Below are positions 5,206 through 5,961 of a stretch of 5,961 bases of DNA, in pieces. Position numbers and translations under genes: made by a program. The notes beneath the pieces were generated by a model. The model did not search any database, had not been told where the DNA came from, and saw only the letters and a program-made list of their open reading frames with translations. The stretch comes from Pseudomonadota bacterium (GTDB lineage Bacteria > Desulfobacterota > Desulfobacteria > Desulfobacterales > RPRI01), in assembly GCA_018830925.1 (NCBI GenBank), contig JAHJRK010000478.1:1-5961 (forward strand). The letters run 5' to 3'. Numbering within the stretch: the first letter of the stretch is position 1; every line of letters begins with the position of its first letter.

Positions 5206-5961
5206 ATGTCTGAACGAATCGGATTTTATATCTGCCATTGCGGCATCAATATCTCTTATCGGGTCAGGGTGCAGGAAGTTGCCAAATATGCGGCTACATT
5301 ACCGAACGTGGTAATTTCACGGGATTACCTGTTCATGTGTTCTGATCCCGGACAGGAACTCATCGAAAAGGATATTCGTGAGCATCATCTCACCCGCGTG
5401 ATCGTGGCCTCCTGCTCCCCGAGGATGCACGAAAAAACCTTTCGGGCTGCCTGCAAGAGGGCCGGTCTGAATCCATACCGGGCATTCCACATGGTGTGCG
5501 TGCGCGAGCATGTTTCATGGGTCACCGAAAATGAGGACGAGGCCACGGAAAAGGCCAAAAACCTGGCCAGAGCCGGTATTCTGCGCGTGGTGTACCAACA
5601 TGACTTGATACCGGCCACGTTTCCGGTATGCACGAACACACTGATCGTGGGCGGGGGAATAGCCGGCATGCAGGCGTCTCTCGATGTGGCCAAGGCCGGA
5701 TTCAAAGCCTACCTGGTAGAAAGACAGCCTACGATCGGCGGGCACATGCTGCAGTACGACAAGACCTTTCCCACCCTTGATTGTGCAGCCTGCATCGGCA
5801 CGCCCAAGATGGTCTCCGTTGGTCAGGATTCCAACATCGAATTGCTCTCCTACAGCGAGGTGGAGGATGTCAGCGGCTTTATCGGCAACTTCAGGGTAAA
5901 AGTCCGGCGAAAGGCCCGCTACGTAGAAAATAATTGTACCGGATGCGGCGAGTGCGAAAAG
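5206..5961 (+). CDS. hdrA: HdrA-like heterodisulfide reductase flavoprotein subunit (3' partial)
   Basis: The first 252 codons of an HdrA/QmoA-B family protein; the frame stays open to the window's end. ATG 5206 is preceded by a strong GGGAGGT site (5194-5200). Seen in order: an N-terminal HdrA domain with ICHCG (C10, C12), C45, and ASCSPRMHEKTF (C70), the region that holds an extra [4Fe-4S] cluster in known HdrA; the FAD-binding dinucleotide fold TLIVGGGIAGMQASLDVAKAG (GxGxxG at 149-154) ending in E172; IGGHM; the family signature KTFPTLDCAACIGTPKM (C193, C196), with Gly where Leu is frequent; and the start of a ferredoxin motif CTGCGEC (C244, C247, C250) cut by the window edge. HdrA carries the FAD that splits or joins electron pairs and docks to HdrBC-type partners; here the partner is probably the upstream HdrD-like protein. 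Cytoplasmic, no signal peptide. HdrA is more likely than QmoA/B, but without the C-terminus these are not fully separable. Confidence 0.93.
   Translation, partial: MSERIGFYICHCGINISYRVRVQEVAKYAATLPNVVISRDYLFMCSDPGQELIEKDIREHHLTRVIVASCSPRMHEKTFRAACKRAGLNPYRAFHMVCVREHVSWVTENEDEATEKAKNLARAGILRVVYQHDLIPATFPVCTNTLIVGGGIAGMQASLDVAKAGFKAYLVERQPTIGGHMLQYDKTFPTLDCAACIGTPKMVSVGQDSNIELLSYSEVEDVSGFIGNFRVKVRRKARYVENNCTGCGECEK

Noticed and set aside
5317..5745. Minus-strand ORFs opposite hdrA
   Set aside because: They are antisense shadows of a frame with clear HdrA signatures and show no domain of their own.

Overview
The window reads as part of an anaerobe's chromosome, most likely a Desulfobacterota-type (deltaproteobacterial) sulfate reducer or syntroph. 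This is an inference from gene content: PAS-containing sigma-54 activators next to heterodisulfide reductase (Hdr/Qmo)-like electron-transfer genes are typical of that group. No rRNA, tRNA, transposase or CRISPR array is visible. All recognised genes are on the + strand.

Region 1 (1-2086) is regulatory. It holds the last 87 codons of a sensor histidine kinase (ATP-binding domain), then a complete 590-residue PAS-PAS-AAA+-Fis sigma-54 activator. Region 2 (2087-2348) is a 262-base intergenic control region. It contains a short possible terminator hairpin, a dense cluster of GTTGC/GCAAC half-sites that could be activator sites, a CCCTG tandem repeat, a good sigma-54 (-24/-12) promoter lying inside a 10-bp-arm inverted repeat, and a small hairpin at the predicted start of the transcript. 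Region 3 (2349-5961) is the probable target operon: a stand-alone response-regulator receiver protein, a possible 14-codon leader ORF, a very large membrane-bound iron-sulfur protein, a long imperfect palindrome, and the first 252 codons of an HdrA-type flavoprotein that runs off the end.

The most unusual gene is the large iron-sulfur protein (2826 to about 5179). One polypeptide joins a QmoC-like half (HdrC-type 2x[4Fe-4S] plus an HdrE/NarI-like membrane region) to an HdrD-like half (second 2x[4Fe-4S] plus two CCG domains). As given, the reading frame breaks near 4817-4823, just before the second CCG Cys-Cys motif. The frame one base back continues the conserved protein (LCCGGGGGAW, later ACPYC) to a stop at 5179. 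One base is therefore missing, either as a sequence error or a real disabling mutation.

Working model (inference): the kinase and/or the PAS activator senses a redox or metabolic signal. The activator binds the intergenic dyads and drives the sigma-54 promoter. The resulting operon makes a receiver protein plus an HdrA / QmoC-HdrD fusion complex that exchanges electrons between a soluble flavin-based Hdr module and the membrane quinone pool.
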